Positions 20,850-32,335 of a stretch of 64,000 bases of DNA are shown here, piece by piece. Below the pieces are notes generated by a model. That model did not search any database and had not been told where the DNA came from. It saw only the letters and a program-made list of their open reading frames with translations. The position numbers and the translations under genes were made by a program. The first letter of the stretch is position 1; each line of letters begins with the position of its first letter. The DNA is taken from NCBI GenBank assembly GCA_029959085.1, contig JARWIR010000011.1, positions 13,517,840-13,581,839 of the forward strand, in the 5' to 3' direction. This stretch comes from Nemophila menziesii (taxonomy: Eukaryota; Streptophyta; Magnoliopsida; Boraginales; Hydrophyllaceae).

Positions 20850-22014
20850 TGATGAGTTTGTGGGGAAAGGGTACATGAATGGGGGTTTATTTGTTTTAAA
20901 TACTGTACCAATGAATGAGAATGCCTCTGGTTTTGCTTATGTCGTTGAATCTCTTGACACTTGGCATGGTAGACTAGGTCACCTTAATATTTCTTCTATT
21001 AAAAGGCTTAAAGAACTTGGACTAATACCCCTCAATAAAATAGATGACTTTTCCAAATGTCAAATATGTGTAGAGTCCAAACTTGCAAAGAAACCCTTTA
21101 AGCCTGTGACCACGAGAAAGACTAAACTTCTAGAGTTAGTGCATTCTGACTTAGCTGATTTTAAAAACTCCGCTAGTAGAGGAGGAAAACTTTACTATAT
21201 AACCTTTGTAGATGACTACTCTAGGTTCACTAAAGTGTATCTCCTTAAAACTAAAGACGATGCGGAAAACGCGTTTTTAAAATACAAAGCAGAAGTAGAA
21301 AATCAACTAGACTGTAAAATCAAAAGATTTAGGTCAGGTAGAGGAGGCGAATATAGTTCTAATTCACTTAAAGAGTTTTGTGAAAAAAATGGGATAATCC
21401 ACGAACTTAGTGCCCCCTATACACCACAACAAAATGGCATAGCCGAGAGGAAAAATAGATCCCTTAAAGAGACTATGAATGCTATGTTAATAACTTCAGG
21501 TTTACCAACGAACATGTGGGGGGAAGCTGTTTTGTCAGCCTGTTATGTCCTTAATAGGGTACCCCATAAATCCCTAGATAAGACCCCCTATGAGATGTGG
21601 AAAGGCTTTCCACCTAACCTGAAATTTTTAAAAGTGTGGGGGTGTCTGGCCAAAGTCAAACTACCCTATTTTAAAACAGTCACTGTTGGACCCAAAACAA
21701 TAAACTCTGTATTCATAGGGTATGCTCAGAATAGTGCAGCCTACAGATTCCTATCATTAGATGATAACTCCGTTTTTGAATCTAGAGATGCTGAATTCTT
21801 TGAAAACATTTTCCCTTTGAAAACTGTGAATACTGTTGATGCTTCTTTGTCTTCTAGTAACTTATCTGATGATGTTAATGTTCCTTTGTGTGATGGTGCC
21901 CCTGGGCCCTCTACCTCCTATGTACCTAGTAGTATTCTTAAGGAAGAACTTAGGAGGAGTAAGAGGCGCAGGACCGAGTCCAGCTTCGGACCTGGTTTTA
22001 CACAGCCTTCTTAA
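20815..22014 (+). pseudogene. Copia integrase, catalytic Asp changed
   Basis: The frame after the one-base shift contains the zinc-binding HHCC region ('TWHGRLGHLNISSIKRL', then 'CQICVESK'). The first catalytic Asp is in 'LVHSDLADF'. The second should be the D of RSDRGGEY, but it reads 'FRSGRGGEYSS' (GGT codon at 21337), so it is Gly here. The third residue is Glu in 'NGIAERKNRSLKETM'. Tail blocks 'WGCLAKVKLP' and 'SVFIGYAQNSAAYRF' are present. The frame ends at 22014 before RT; a stop separates it from the next ORF. Confidence 0.92.
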
Positions 22015-22047
22015 CCGAAGGTCTTCACATTGACCTGATGTCTCCTC

Positions 22048-23619
22048 ATGGAGGAAGACCCAAAAACTTATGCCGATGCTTTGAGATCGGTAGATGCTAG
22101 TTTTTGGAAAGAAGCTATTAATAGCGAGCTTGAGTCTATTAGAAGTAATCATACGTGGGAATTGACTGACTTACCTAAAGGCAGCAAACCCATCAACATC
22201 AAATGGATTTTTAAGAAAAAATTGAGGCCAGATGGCTCAATAGAAAAATTCAAAGCTAGGCTTGTTATTAAGGGTTTCACCCAAAAGAAAGGCCTTGATT
22301 ACTTCGACACTTATTCCCCTGTGACCAAAATCGCCACCATTAGGACCCTCATCGCTCTTGCGGTCATTCACAAACTTGTCATACATCAGATGGATGTTAA
22401 GACTGCGTTTCTGAATGGGGACCTAGATGAAGAGATCTATATGGCCCAGCCTGAAGGGTGTGTGGTTCCTGGTCAATGGGATAAAGTGTGCAAGTTAAAT
22501 AAGTCTTTGTATGGCTTAAAACAAGCACCCAAAAAATGGTATGAAAAACTCAATAGTACCCTAATTTCAAATGGGTTTGTGGTCAACACTTTTGACTCGT
22601 GTGTTTACTCCAAAGTAACAGGATCAGAGTGTACTATCATCTGCCTGTATGTAGATGACATGCTCATCTTCGGCACTTCCCTTCATACCATAAATGAGAC
22701 CAAACGCTTCTTGTCTTCTAAGTTTGACATGAAAGACATGGGAGAAGCAGATGTAATTCTTGGGGTAAAAATCATTATGAGCAGTAATGGTATTTCCCTG
22801 AATCAGTCTCATTACGTAGAAAGGATGTTGAAGAAATTCGACTCCTTTGAGGTGACACCTGTAAATACTCCTTATGATTCTAGTATTCATTTGTCTAAAA
22901 ATTCTGGGGATGCTGTATCCCAAAATGAATATGCCAAAATCATAGGTAGTGTGATGTTCTTAATGAACTACACTCGACCCGATATTGCCTACGCCGTTAG
23001 TAGACTTAGTCGCTATACTCATAACCCGAGTAATGACCACTGGGTTGCACTTCGTCGTCTTCTTAAGTATCTGCGAGGTACTATGGATCTAGGACTGCAT
23101 TACAGCTCATTCCCTGCAGTTCTTGAGGGATTCTGTGATGCAAACTGGATCTCTGACAATGTCGAAGTTAACTCCACCACTGGTTATGTATTCTCCTTAG
23201 GAGGAGGTGCTATATCGTGGAAGTCCTCTAAACAGACGTGTATAGCACGCTCCACCATGGAGTCTGAGTTTATAGCACTAGAAATGGCTGGACAAGAAGC
23301 TGAGTGGTTGAGAAGTCTCTTATCAGATGTGCCCCTTTGGGGAGGTAAGGTCACACCTGTGTGTATCCATTGTGATTCACAAGCAGCCATTGCAGTCGCT
23401 CATCAAAGTGCCTACAATGGAAAGAAGAGACATATACGCATCAGATATGGCTCAGTAAAACAGTTACTGAAGAATGATGTGATAGCCTTAGAGTATGTAC
23501 GATCAGAGGAAAATCTCGCTGATCCATTTACCAAAGGCCTACCCAGGAGAGTAGTCCTGGAAACGTCGAGGGGGATGGGGTTGAGACCCATCAATGGGGA
23601 ACATGTGACTATCCACTAA
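22048..23619 (+). CDS. Copia reverse transcriptase-RNase H, long open frame
   Basis: 523 codons open. RT starts '[19 protein letters not shown]', with '[18 protein letters not shown]', '[18 protein letters not shown]' and '[15 protein letters not shown]'. The catalytic YVDD is at 22648-22659 in '[11 protein letters not shown]'. RNase H has '[11 protein letters not shown]', 'SRSTMESEF'-type sequence ('[18 protein letters not shown]'), '[11 protein letters not shown]' and '[16 protein letters not shown]'. It copies the element RNA to DNA in the virus-like particle. All visible catalytic residues are present, but this frame has lost its continuity with Gag-protease-integrase (stop upstream, short gap 22015-22047), so it would normally be translated only as part of that polyprotein. 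Confidence 0.9.
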   Translation: MEEDPKTYADALRSVDASFWKEAINSELESIRSNHTWELTDLPKGSKPINIKWIFKKKLRPDGSIEKFKARLVIKGFTQKKGLDYFDTYSPVTKIATIRTLIALAVIHKLVIHQMDVKTAFLNGDLDEEIYMAQPEGCVVPGQWDKVCKLNKSLYGLKQAPKKWYEKLNSTLISNGFVVNTFDSCVYSKVTGSECTIICLYVDDMLIFGTSLHTINETKRFLSSKFDMKDMGEADVILGVKIIMSSNGISLNQSHYVERMLKKFDSFEVTPVNTPYDSSIHLSKNSGDAVSQNEYAKIIGSVMFLMNYTRPDIAYAVSRLSRYTHNPSNDHWVALRRLLKYLRGTMDLGLHYSSFPAVLEGFCDANWISDNVEVNSTTGYVFSLGGGAISWKSSKQTCIARSTMESEFIALEMAGQEAEWLRSLLSDVPLWGGKVTPVCIHCDSQAAIAVAHQSAYNGKKRHIRIRYGSVKQLLKNDVIALEYVRSEENLADPFTKGLPRRVVLETSRGMGLRPINGEHVTIH

Positions 23620-23628
23620 AGTAATATG

Positions 23629-23857
23629 GATTCATAGCCACTTGTGGTGGTCCTTTTGAGAAGGACTTGATGAATCAGAATTCATAGCCTCTATGGTGGT
23701 CCTATCGAGAAGGACTTGATGAATTCAAGGGTAGTAGCAAAACCCAAAACCTTTATAAAACAGAATGTTAAGGAGACGTCCTTGAACAGATGTAAATAAA
23801 GGTATTCACAAAGTTCATAGCCCGCAAAGGTGGTTTTAAAGAAGGACTTGATGAACT
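23629..23857 (+). repeat. Three imperfect hairpin repeats in the copia 3' non-coding region
   Basis: Three ~48-bp units (about 23629-23676, 23678-23727 and 23813-23857) share 'ttcatagcc', a central 'tggtggtcct' and 'gaaggacttgatgaa'. The ends of each unit (ttcat ... atgaa) are complementary, so each could form a stem. They lie between the end of RNase H and the polypurine tract. Confidence 0.75.
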
Positions 23858-24107
23858 AAAACTGAAAGGTGAGGTTCGAGGAAACCATAACTTTCAGTAG
23901 GGTAGAGTATGTGTTGTGAGGGCCTCGATCGAATACCGTTAAAGTTCAAGAGCATGTTCACTTAAACGGAACTCGGTGGTTGCCTCACTTCACTACGTGA
24001 CAATTCAAATCGAAAGATATTGGCACTTAAGTACAATTCACCCAAACGCTGAAAGTCATGGAAAACCTGATCACCTTCTCTCCAAACCTTTTGTTGACAT
24101 TCAAATG

Positions 24108-24117
24108 TGTGGGGGAT
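24108..24117 (+). other. Polypurine tract of the copia element
   Basis: 'tgtgggggat' just before the 3' LTR start TGTTGG at 24118; the same sequence precedes the LTR at position 25. Confidence 0.85.
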
Positions 24118-24962
24118 TGTTGGAACATTTGAAGCAAATGAAAGGTTTCCCACATCGGTGGGTGGTGGAAAAGTTTGACTACTTTTATAACTTGTGGTAT
24201 TAACAAAGCCCAAAGATCCAATACCCATGCACATGGCAAGGCAATGATTAAGCCCACACGCGCGCACCACCACCACCACCACCCACCCGCCCGGCACCGG
24301 CACCGGCGACGGCGACGGCGTGGGGTGTGGGACGTGGGGAGTTTGGGGAGTCAAAAAATGAATAATGAATTGGATTTCTCTACCAGCTCTTATAATGGTC
24401 GTGGACAACTCAAACGTAAACGTAAAGACAAACTTCCTCCAATCACGCACGCGGTAAAAGAAAAGGAATAATTAGCAGTTGTTACACGTGGGAATATCAA
24501 AGGTCAAAGATGTTACAAGATATCAAAACGTGGGGGTTACAAGACAATCAAAACAGTCAACCCAATTAAATCAATTCCGGGAGGGAATCATGAGATTTAA
24601 TGGGGACGTTTTGGCTTGGGTCTTCAGCTCCTCACCACTATATAAAGGCCTCACTCTCCACTTGTATTCTCCACGAATTACAAAGCAAAGCAGCAAAAGC
24701 CTTACGCATAAAAAAAGTTCTCTACTATTTTTTTCTTTTCTTTCTGTTAGGAGATACCGGTACTACACCGGAATATCTTTTTAACACCGGAATTTTTTCC
24801 TTTACCGTGTAAGTTTGGCTTTTGATTTTCCGTATAATAGCTTTGTAATTTTTCGTTGGTTTTTCCAATTTCCGTGTAATAGTGAGTTTATTCGTTAATC
24901 GAAACTTTTGATTTATTTCGTCTTCTCAAATCTTTTCTTTACGGTGATATTTTTCCGCAACA
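24118..24962 (+). mobile_element. 3' LTR of the copia element
   Basis: 845 bp, TG...CA, nearly identical to 18662-19524. It differs in having a shorter GTGGGWC array (24318-24343) and an extra ~40-bp 'gctttgtaatttttcgttgg' segment near its 3' end. The TATA box is at 24639-24647. TACGT duplication follows. Confidence 0.95.
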
Positions 24963-24967
24963 TACGT

Positions 24968-25316
24968 TTAATAAAATACAAAATACTAAGTTCAATATAA
25001 TAATAAAAAAGTTAGCACAATCTTCAATTTTCTCCATAAGCGATGTTTTGTTCTTTGGAGTCGATGAACCACATGTACATTTTTGCTCAAAACTTTTTAA
25101 CTAAATGCTCCTCATAGGTTTCACTTACTTTCGATTTCTTGTAAATATCCTCAACATACATATAGACTCCACTATCGAGGCGTCCTTCAGTCATTTGGGG
25201 GCAATCAACTTTCTTCTTTAATGATTGGGTCGGATTCTCAGATTCAAGTCCAGGTCCCACTTCTAAATAGTTGATTATGTTTTTTGTATTTTTATTGGTT
25301 TTTTTGGATAAGGTAT
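24968..25316 (-). pseudogene. Possible Ulp1-like peptidase (C48) fragment
   Basis: Minus-strand frame from an AG splice-like boundary at about 25272: 'VDCPQMTEGRLDSGVYMYVE' and 'YEEHLVKKF', then a stop, and 'MYMWFIDSKE' beyond. The 'CPQ...G..DSGVYM' stretch resembles the Ulp1/SENP catalytic block, in which Gln, Asp-Cys-Gly and Val are conserved; here the Cys would be Ser. The match is short and by memory, so it could be a chance match. It lies between the copia target site and the start of element A. Confidence 0.35.
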
Positions 25317-25811
25317 TGGTGTCGCCTAGGGTGTGATAAAAATATGATATAAATAAGTGCAAAAGTAGACACCCTAGGCTGAGCACGGTTCTGCAAGTAT
25401 ATAGGACGTATGCAAGTTTTATTGATAAGTAAGATTCGTTCCTCAGAGACTACGAAAGTTAGAGAGAACTTATGCAAATTATCAAGTACAAATATAAAAG
25501 TTAGAATTAATAACACGCAAGAAATAAAAGACTAAAGAGATTTTTGTTTGGTTTTTTAATAAGAAAATTAGACTAATACTTTAAAGACAGAAAATTAAAT
25601 AAGCAAAGAATGGATAGTATGAGAGTTTAGCTCGAGAATTTAGCAAGAAATCCCCACTAGCATTGTTTATTCTAAACATGTAAGGGTGAATCATGTACTA
25701 TTGCAATAATCAGGATAATAAATTCCTACATACACCCAAAGAGCGAATAGGTAGGCTACGACACAACCACGTGGTGACCTTAAATAGAGTTATCCTACGC
25801 TACTAGGTTCC
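25317..25811 (-). mobile_element. Element A (Athila-like gypsy), 3' LTR, part 1
   Basis: Minus-strand element. This is the distal end of its 3' LTR: on the plus strand it starts TGGTGTCGCCTAGGGTGTGA, the complement of the gypsy LTR end CACCCTAGGCGACACCA also seen in element D. The flank 25312-25316 (GGTAT) should be its target duplication; the other copy lies beyond the window. Element B interrupts the LTR at 25811/25812. Confidence 0.88.
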
Positions 25812-27391
25812 TGGTGTCTCCTTGTGTGTTCTAAAATAACACACCTAAAAAGGAAAGACACGTACCGCAAGTGTACGGGTCGTCCAAGTGATATCCGGTA
25901 AAGGGGATTTCGATCTTAGGGACGGATTAGGTATGACTTTAGATGTTATGATATAAGTGTAGATAATTGTTATATGATGCGGAAGATAAATGATATATAT
26001 ATTTGTTTTGGTTTTTGATTAAGAACTAAGATGCACATAAATTAAAATACTAAATTAACTAATGCAAATAAATAAGACGCAAGTAAATAGAAATGAGTAG
26101 ACGCAAAGACTTAGACGCAGTACTTGAGTTTCGCAAGGGTTTCACCAAAATCTAGTAAAACAATGTTTCTGTTTAAGGGATGAATAAGGAATTAAGTACT
26201 AGTCGGGATTCTTTAGTCTCCTAACCCCGTCAGGGTGGACTTAAGAGCTATTATTAGGTGTTACAGACCCGTCAGGGCGATTATAATCCACCTTCGAATG
26301 GTTCAAGGTCTTTACCCAATTGGATATAAGGTTAACTAAGCCCGCCAGGGTCAATAATTTCTACCTCACGTCTATTATTTAGTTCTGTAATTAAACCCCC
26401 GGTCAAAGTGATCCATACACCACGATATGGAATAGCCTAATTACTAATTCCTAGGTTTGATTCATAACTTCAAAGATAGTTATTTAAATACAAAATAATA
26501 GTAAATACGAAATTACCCAATTCAATTTAAATTAAAATAATCCCAAATCCAAAAACATGAATTCAATAAAATTGGGTTTAACCTATTAATGCGAATCTCA
26601 ACCACTTAAGGAATTTAGCTCATAATGTTAAAAACTACTGAATTAAAATAAAAGATGTTCATAATGAATTACAGAAATACGAAAAACCTAATTAAAGGGT
26701 TGATAATGGCTGTTGTTGAAGAAGGAATTCTCCAGCTTCAGCTTTCTCTCTCCTTTTTGCTTCTCTGACTTCTCCTAAGCGTTGCATCATGAATTGTCTA
26801 TGTAAAAACTAAAGTTAAAGACCTATTTATAGTGGGAAAAACGGATTGGGCTTTTAAAAAAAAGGATTAGGTTAATTAAAATAAAAGCCCAATTCATTTA
26901 ATGAAATCCCGTAACTAGTGACCAGCTGTTACTAAAACAGCTGTAACTTTTGCGTCCGGACTCGGAATAAATTCGTTCAACTTGGAAAATCTTCCTGACT
27001 TCAAGCTCTATCTACCTCATTTTATGCTCCAAGGCTGAATCAGTGGCTAAGATGCTCAAAAACAGTGATTTGTGACATCATTCCAGATTTCATTCTCCAC
27101 TAATTACTTCTTCAAATCAATTATTCTCGCCTTTGACTTCAACGCTTAATTCAAGACTTTATTTCTCGTTTCTTCTCCTTGTCTTGATATTCCATCAAAT
27201 CATAAACCTAAGAACTTTAAACTAAAAATTAACGAATTAACGCATAAAAGCTCTAAAACTCAAATAATCCAAATCCAAGGGAAGAAACCGTAATATGATC
27301 AAATAAGCTTAAAAGTCTAGTAAATAAGTCATATAATCATCAATTTTATGTCTCATAAAGGCATAAAATTAGAACAAAAAGAGAGACATCA
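25812..27391 (-). mobile_element. 3' LTR of element B
   Basis: 1580 bp; on the minus strand TGATGTCTCTC to GGAGACACCA. It is close in sequence to 33245-34817, with point differences such as 'cttaaaaaaaagg' versus 'cttttacaaggaagg' near 26855. It contains four quasi-palindromic 'CCCCGTCAGGGTG'-like boxes (26225-26410). Confidence 0.95.
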
Positions 27392-27408
27392 AGACCCCAA
27401 ACTCAAAC

Positions 27409-27427
27409 CTTTGTCATCCCGACAAAG
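27409..27427 (-). other. Conserved hairpin 1 next to polypurine tract, element B
   Basis: Plus strand CTTTGTC, loop ATCCC, GACAAAG: a perfect 7-bp stem. It lies four bases inside the polypurine motif (27395-27405). Confidence 0.8.
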
Positions 27428-28770
27428 CAAAATAAAAATAAAGGTTCAAGGGGATACGCAAAAAGGTAGAGTCTAATGAATAACACCCAAAGCATAACTT
27501 AAAATAAATCTCATATAGTATGATCCTAGGAATTAATATACATATTCAAATGTCATGCAATATCAAACACAAATAATCATTTAAAAATTAACTTCACAAT
27601 GCTAGAAGGTTACGCTTGTACTTATCTTAAGATGATGGCTATAGTGTGTTCATCGATCCTCACTAACTTTGAACGCTCTACTTAGCATACTCCCTATTAG
27701 CTGAATTACAAATCCAATATATAACTAGGAATCACGAGGACTTTATGGTTATAGCGTAGACTTAGGGACGGTATGGAATGTATATTTGGTAAATTTGAAG
27801 TGAGCTTTTGGCTCTCTCCTCACTTACCATCAACAAACTGTCCTTTTGCTTGTGTTTACACTCGTATACCGTTCTCACTCAACCCATTTGACGCACTAAT
27901 GTAGCGTCCCCAAAATTATCCAATAAGCACTAAAGATGATTTCTACAATTCCACTTTGCCGGTTACTTTATTTTTTTCTTTATTTTCTTTTTCATTTCAA
28001 TTTTCTCTTTTCTCTTTTTTTTTGTACAAAAAACCCATGACCATCATTTTGATGTGAAAGGTCATGTCTCTTATAATTTTTTTTCTTTTCTTTTCTTTAA
28101 ATCCCAACAAAAGGTTACAATTAATATATCATCAACAATTGCGCATAAACACAAACGCATACAAATTCCCTCCCAATGTAATCTCCCATTAATGAAACCC
28201 ACCACCCCAAACTCAAGCTCAAGACAGGAAGTCTTAGGATAGTGATTCAAGTGCGGGTCATATGATAATGCCTATTAATCTAAGGGGATATGGGCTTATA
28301 TCGTGGCGACAAAAGAAAGGCTTAAAGGTTAATAATGGGGCTAAGACGGATAATATTATATTAAGGGACAAAAGGCCAAAAAGGATTCAAAGGGCTAACG
28401 AAGAACTGCCTCTATCATCTTCCTAATCACATAGCTTGTCTCTAGTTCATACCTAAGTGGATTCTCTATCACTTTGGATCTCGTGTTCTACACACCAAAC
28501 ATTTTCGTTAAGTACAAGTTCACTTCTTTTGCATTATTTATTAATTCTACCTATTAATTACCTATGTTTGCATGCAATCTAAATACGTTTTATACTAACT
28601 CCTAAAGTCTACTACTTTGTATCATAAATTCATAAAAAGTTTGCTTAATGGGGACATTTAAAATTCTCTACAGTCAAACGCAACCCTAAAATTAATTTAT
28701 TGAAAGCAAATAAAACAAATAACACATAAAATTGGGATGAGGCAACGAACCCCACCCCAAACTCAAAAAT

Positions 28771-28790
28771 GAGTTGTGTCCCCACGACTC
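28771..28790 (-). other. Conserved hairpin 2, element B
   Basis: Plus strand GAGTTGTG, loop TCCC, CACGACTC: an 8-bp stem with one mismatch. It lies just after the GAGTTTGGGGT copy at 28755. Confidence 0.75.
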
Positions 28791-28841
28791 GAAAAGACTC
28801 AATAAAGCAAATAAACTATTATACACTACTAAATGAGAAGG

Positions 28842-29243
28842 CTAGGAATACGTATTTGAACCAGCACTAGGCTGGTTTTCGGTGTTGCGTCCACGTAAAA
28901 CTTCCTTTGTGAGTACAGAGTAGGTGGCATGTTGTATGGTGCTCACCCCAAGTAGCAAAATTCTGAGGAGGTCTAACTCTTTTGTCACGTATCCTAAAGT
29001 CGCAATCATCTTCTCTTGGTTCGCCTCTAACACTCGAATCTTAGCTTCGAACTCATTATTGGAATACACCTGCTCCGTTGGTGGAGGGACTCCAAGAGTC
29101 ATCCATGCTTCAAACTCTTCAAACCAGTGATGACCTCTCTTCGGGATTTCAATACCCTTAGCTGGAGTTGCTTCATTAATGTTAGGATTCACCCCTTCTC
29201 TTCGGTTATAGCCCAAGGAATCAGCCCTGTTCGTCATCTTCAA
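28842..29243 (-). pseudogene. Element B: extra ORF, internally deleted
   Basis: It starts 'MTNRADSLGYNRREG', as do the ORFs at the same place in E ('MTNRTDSMYNYRRH') and F ('MTNRADSFSYTRRH'), and ends with the same coiled-coil tail ('EKMIATLGYVTKELDLLR', then 'GVSTIQHATYSVLT'). The ~300-residue middle found in F is missing. B thus keeps only the two ends of this Athila-type ORF between pol and the 3' LTR. The frame is still open over 133 codons. Confidence 0.8.
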
Positions 29244-29614
29244 TGAACCCTAAACTCAAAACTTCAAAAATTCAAAAACTGAGAGAAAAAGTTTTGAATT
29301 GTGATGTTTTGAGGAAATAGGAAGATGGTATGAGGTGTTTTGTGAGATGGGTAATGAGTATTTAATGGAGAAGATGAGGTTTAATGGGTGAGAGTGAAGC
29401 TTTGATGAAAGAAAAGTGAAGGATTTTGGTGTTTGGTGGAAGGATTTGATGATGATTATGTGTTAGGAGTTGTTTAGAGGGAAAGATTTGATGTGTTTTG
29501 GTGTTCTGATGAGGAATAGCAGGTATATAATGGGTTAGGGGTAATTTTTTATGATATCTTGCAGGAGAGGCTAGGTTAAAAGAGAGGAAACTAGGGTTTT
29601 GGGGAGAATACCGT

Positions 29615-30017
29615 TGCTCGGGCCGGCATACCGGTCAGATGACCGGCTAGCCGATCTCAGACCCCATTGCATGTCTCCTCTCGGCACAAAACCCGAGTCA
29701 GCTACCCGAGGCCTCGTGTTCTTTTTTTTTTTTACGCAGCAAATACCTGCGTGTAAAATCCTCGAAGACAGCAGCTTGCTTCCGTTGGCCGGCATGTCGG
29801 TCAGCTGACCGGCTAGCCGGTGAGTCCCTTTTCCATTTTCCCCGCTCTCGGCAAAATACCTGAGTCCTGAACCCGAGCCCTCGTGTTTTCCTTTGGCCGG
29901 CATACCGGTCAGATGACCGGCAAACCGTTCGCGCGAGCGTTTTCTCGGCGACGCACTATTAAGGTGCGTGTAATGGTCTTCGTTTGATCCTCATTGACCG
30001 GCTAGCCGGTGCGAGTG
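29615..30017 (-). repeat. Palindrome-rich CCGG spacer of element B
   Basis: Four copies of a palindromic block such as 'ggccggcataccggtcagat' followed by 'gaccggctagccggt' lie at about 29619-29653, 29786-29822, 29893-29928 and 29993-30015. They are separated by 'ctcggcaaaatacctgagtc'-like sequence, giving a repeated unit of roughly 110-170 bp. The spacer lies between the pol-side ORF and the extra ORF. Elements A, E and F have CCGG-rich palindromes at the same place. Confidence 0.85.
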
Positions 30018-30282
30018 GTCAATCTAAGACCCAAACACGTTTTTTCTCGTGTCTTACACCTGTTAACCCCAAACTCATGGATTAAGTACCTGTAAATCAT
30101 CAAAACACCAGATCTTACTCATTTCTTTTTAAGAATATACACTAATACTAACAACCACTACGAAATAAAAGACATAAAAGCACTTAAACTAATATACAAT
30201 TGAAGTTGCTTTTGTTTAACATCGTTTAGCTCGACGGATTATCTCATGCATCATTTCATAACATAACTAACCTCCACAGCAG

Positions 30283-31625
30283 TGAGTGAGGTTATCAACG
30301 TTAACTATTCGAAACTTGCATCCTTTGGCTTTGATTCCAACTAGTTTCTCCGAGATAATCTATGTGACCGTGAATAGACCATTCCAAGAACCTTTTAACT
30401 TACGCATTTTCGAAGGGGGTTCAGGCTTTTTTAATGAGACTTCATCTCCCACTCTTATCTTTTCCTTCTTACTTTCTTTCTTAGGTTCTTTCGGCATTTT
30501 CATGGCGCGTTCCTTACCTTTCTTCTTTGCACGATCAAGGTGTGGGTTTTCTTTAGGATCTGGAGGAGGTTCATTAGGTGGTTTCTTTCTTAGTTTTTTC
30601 TCCTCCTTTCCTAAGATATCCCCTACCTTGGCTGGTTCTTTTTCTTCTTGATCAATGGTCTCCAACCGAAAGCACTCTTCCTTGGAATCTGGAAACTTCA
30701 TAGGCCTAAACAAGTTGAATTTCACTTCCTCGTCTTGGATACGCATAGTCAATTCTTCATTTTCTACATCAATCAAAGTACGCTCCGTGGCTAGGAATGG
30801 TCTTCCCAAAATAATGGGGACATTCCTATCCGCGACGTAATCAAGTATAACAAAATCAGCGGGAAAGATTAACGTACCTGCCTTGACGAGGACATCTTCT
30901 ATTCGTCCCTCTGGATGTACGAGGGATCTATCGGCCATCTGTAAGACCATAGAGGTCTGTTTCACATTTCCAATCTTTAACTTCTCAATAATCGACCTAG
31001 GAATGAGGTTAATACTCGCACCCAAATCACACAAAGCTCTCCCTTGCCATTCATCACCAATAGAAATCGGAATTGTAAAACTCCCAAGATCAAGCAACTT
31101 AGGTGGCAACTTACTCTGGCATATTGCACTACATTCTTCTGGCAATCCAATCATTTCATTCTCGAAATATTTGTGTTTATTGATTATAGCTCTTTTCAAG
31201 AATTTTAAATATTTTGGTACCCCCTTGATTGCCTCTAAGAAAGGTATATTAATGTTGAGCTTGCTTACCATATCCATGAATTGTTGATATTCAGCTCTAT
31301 CTCCTTTCTTCTGAACTCTTGAAGGGAAAGGTGGAGAAGGGCGGGTTTCTATAACATCTTTCTTTTTCTGAACTTTCGGAATTTTCTCCACTTCTACCAC
31401 TTCAGGTTCATCTTCTTTCTCTTTCAACGCTACCACTGGTTTCTCTTTAATTTTCACTTCTTTTTCTTTCATAACTGGAAAAGGAGGTGGAGGGAGCTTC
31501 TTACCACTTCTTAGTGAGATAGCGTTACAATCTTCGTATTGGACAAGAACTCCAGTATCACTAGGGAGTCTTCCTTGCAGACGCTGATTTAACTGTTTTG
31601 CTATCTGATTAATTTGATTCCCCAA
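30283..31625 (-). CDS. Element B: Gag C-end, protease and integrase-C-like tail
   Basis: 421 codons from 31625 to a TAG at 30360; the frame continues afterwards to about 30283 ('KLVGIKAKGCKFRIVNVDN' then 'LTHCCGG' and stop). The N-terminal part is Pro/Lys/Glu-rich ('SGKKLPPPPFPVMKEKEV'). The aspartic protease has 'GRALCDLGASINLIPRSI' as its active-site region and 'VPIILGRPFLATERTLIDV' as its C-terminal part. Where an RT should follow, there is a Lys/Pro-rich linker, then 'VGDEVSLKKPEP' and 'LKGSWNGLFTVT'. This resembles the SH3-like C-terminal module of gypsy integrases ('GQKVL...[12 protein letters not shown]'). Confidence 0.82.
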
Positions 31626-31673
31626 TAATTTAAGTGCTGCCTCATTAGCTTGTTGACTCTAAATAGATTGTGC

Positions 31674-32052
31674 CTAAAGTGCCAATAATTTGTCTACAGT
31701 TACACGCAGATCTTCTGTACCTTCTTTAGGGTGAGCAGGTAAGGCCGTTTGATTCATGGTATCATTATAACTATTCTGAGGAGGATGCCTTTGAGCATTG
31801 TTTCCATAATTTTGACCTCCCTGATAGTTATTTTGTGGTCTAGGTTGATAAGTGTTACCTTGGGGACGCGGTTGATAAGCATATGTAGGATTAGCTGCCC
31901 CATTAGGATTCGAATATTGGAAACCCAGATGGTTTCTGTTGGGTTGGTATCCTTGACCACTCGAATGATAATTCCCCCTATTAGAAACGGACATTACAGC
32001 CACTCACAATGTTCCCAGTCATGGTCTTGAACACCACAATTCGAACACCCAT
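31674..32052 (-). pseudogene. Element B: Gag nucleocapsid region
   Basis: At 32011-32052 the minus strand encodes an intact zinc knuckle 'CSNCGVQDHDWEHC' (CX2CX4HX4C). A stop comes shortly after, then an Asn/Gln/Pro-rich tail ('YQPNRNHLGFQYSNPNGAA', 'YQPRPQGNTYQPRPQNNYQ'). F and D have the same arrangement. It binds the packaged RNA in the family. The ATG at 32003 is within this tail and not the true start. Confidence 0.8.
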
Positions 32053-32335
32053 AGACCTCTTGCGTCACATTAACGCTTGCCTTCTTACCTGATAACCCTT
32101 CTTTAACAGCTATTGTGAGCTGTTTCAATTGCTGTTCTAACGTAGTCTTTATTTTATCCTCCTAAGAGGAGAATTTCTCATCAATACCCGTATTACATTC
32201 TTTTCTACCTCGGATAGGTGTTCTCACTGTACTCCAACCTTGCTCATTAGTTACCGTTCTGTTTAGAATAATCTTCGCATGGACTGGAGCTACTTGTAAA
32301 AATCCACCACCACATAATAAATCGAGGTCTTTTCT

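Larger units (their letters stand above)
18662..24962 (+). mobile_element. Complete Ty1/copia retrotransposon (6301 bp), coding region broken
   Basis: Two LTRs (18662-19524 and 24118-24962) start TGTTGG and end GCAACA. Perfect 5-bp target duplications TACGT flank them (18657-18661 and 24963-24967). Between them the order is Gag, protease, integrase, RT, RNase H, which is the copia order, then a 3' non-coding region with three repeated hairpins and a polypurine tract. A nonsense change, a one-base deletion, a lost integrase Asp and an integrase/RT stop make it non-autonomous. The LTRs remain very similar, apart from a repeat-length change and an indel near the 3' end, so it is fairly young. 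Confidence 0.97.
27392..28841 (-). other. Element B 3' non-coding region (polypurine tract, hairpins)
   Basis: From the LTR inward it holds the polypurine motif (27395-27405), a hairpin at 27409-27427 and copies of the GAGTTTGGGGT motif at 28205 and 28755. A second hairpin lies at 28771-28790. The block around 27600-27800 ('aatgctagaaggtta', 'gagcttttggctctctcctcac') recurs at the same place in elements A, E and F. No protein-coding domain is visible. Confidence 0.8.

Noticed and set aside
31749..32030. Plus-strand Ile-rich ORFs opposite Gag (also at 63629-63835)
   Set aside because: Complements of the Asn/Gln/Pro-rich nucleocapsid tail; no independent domain.
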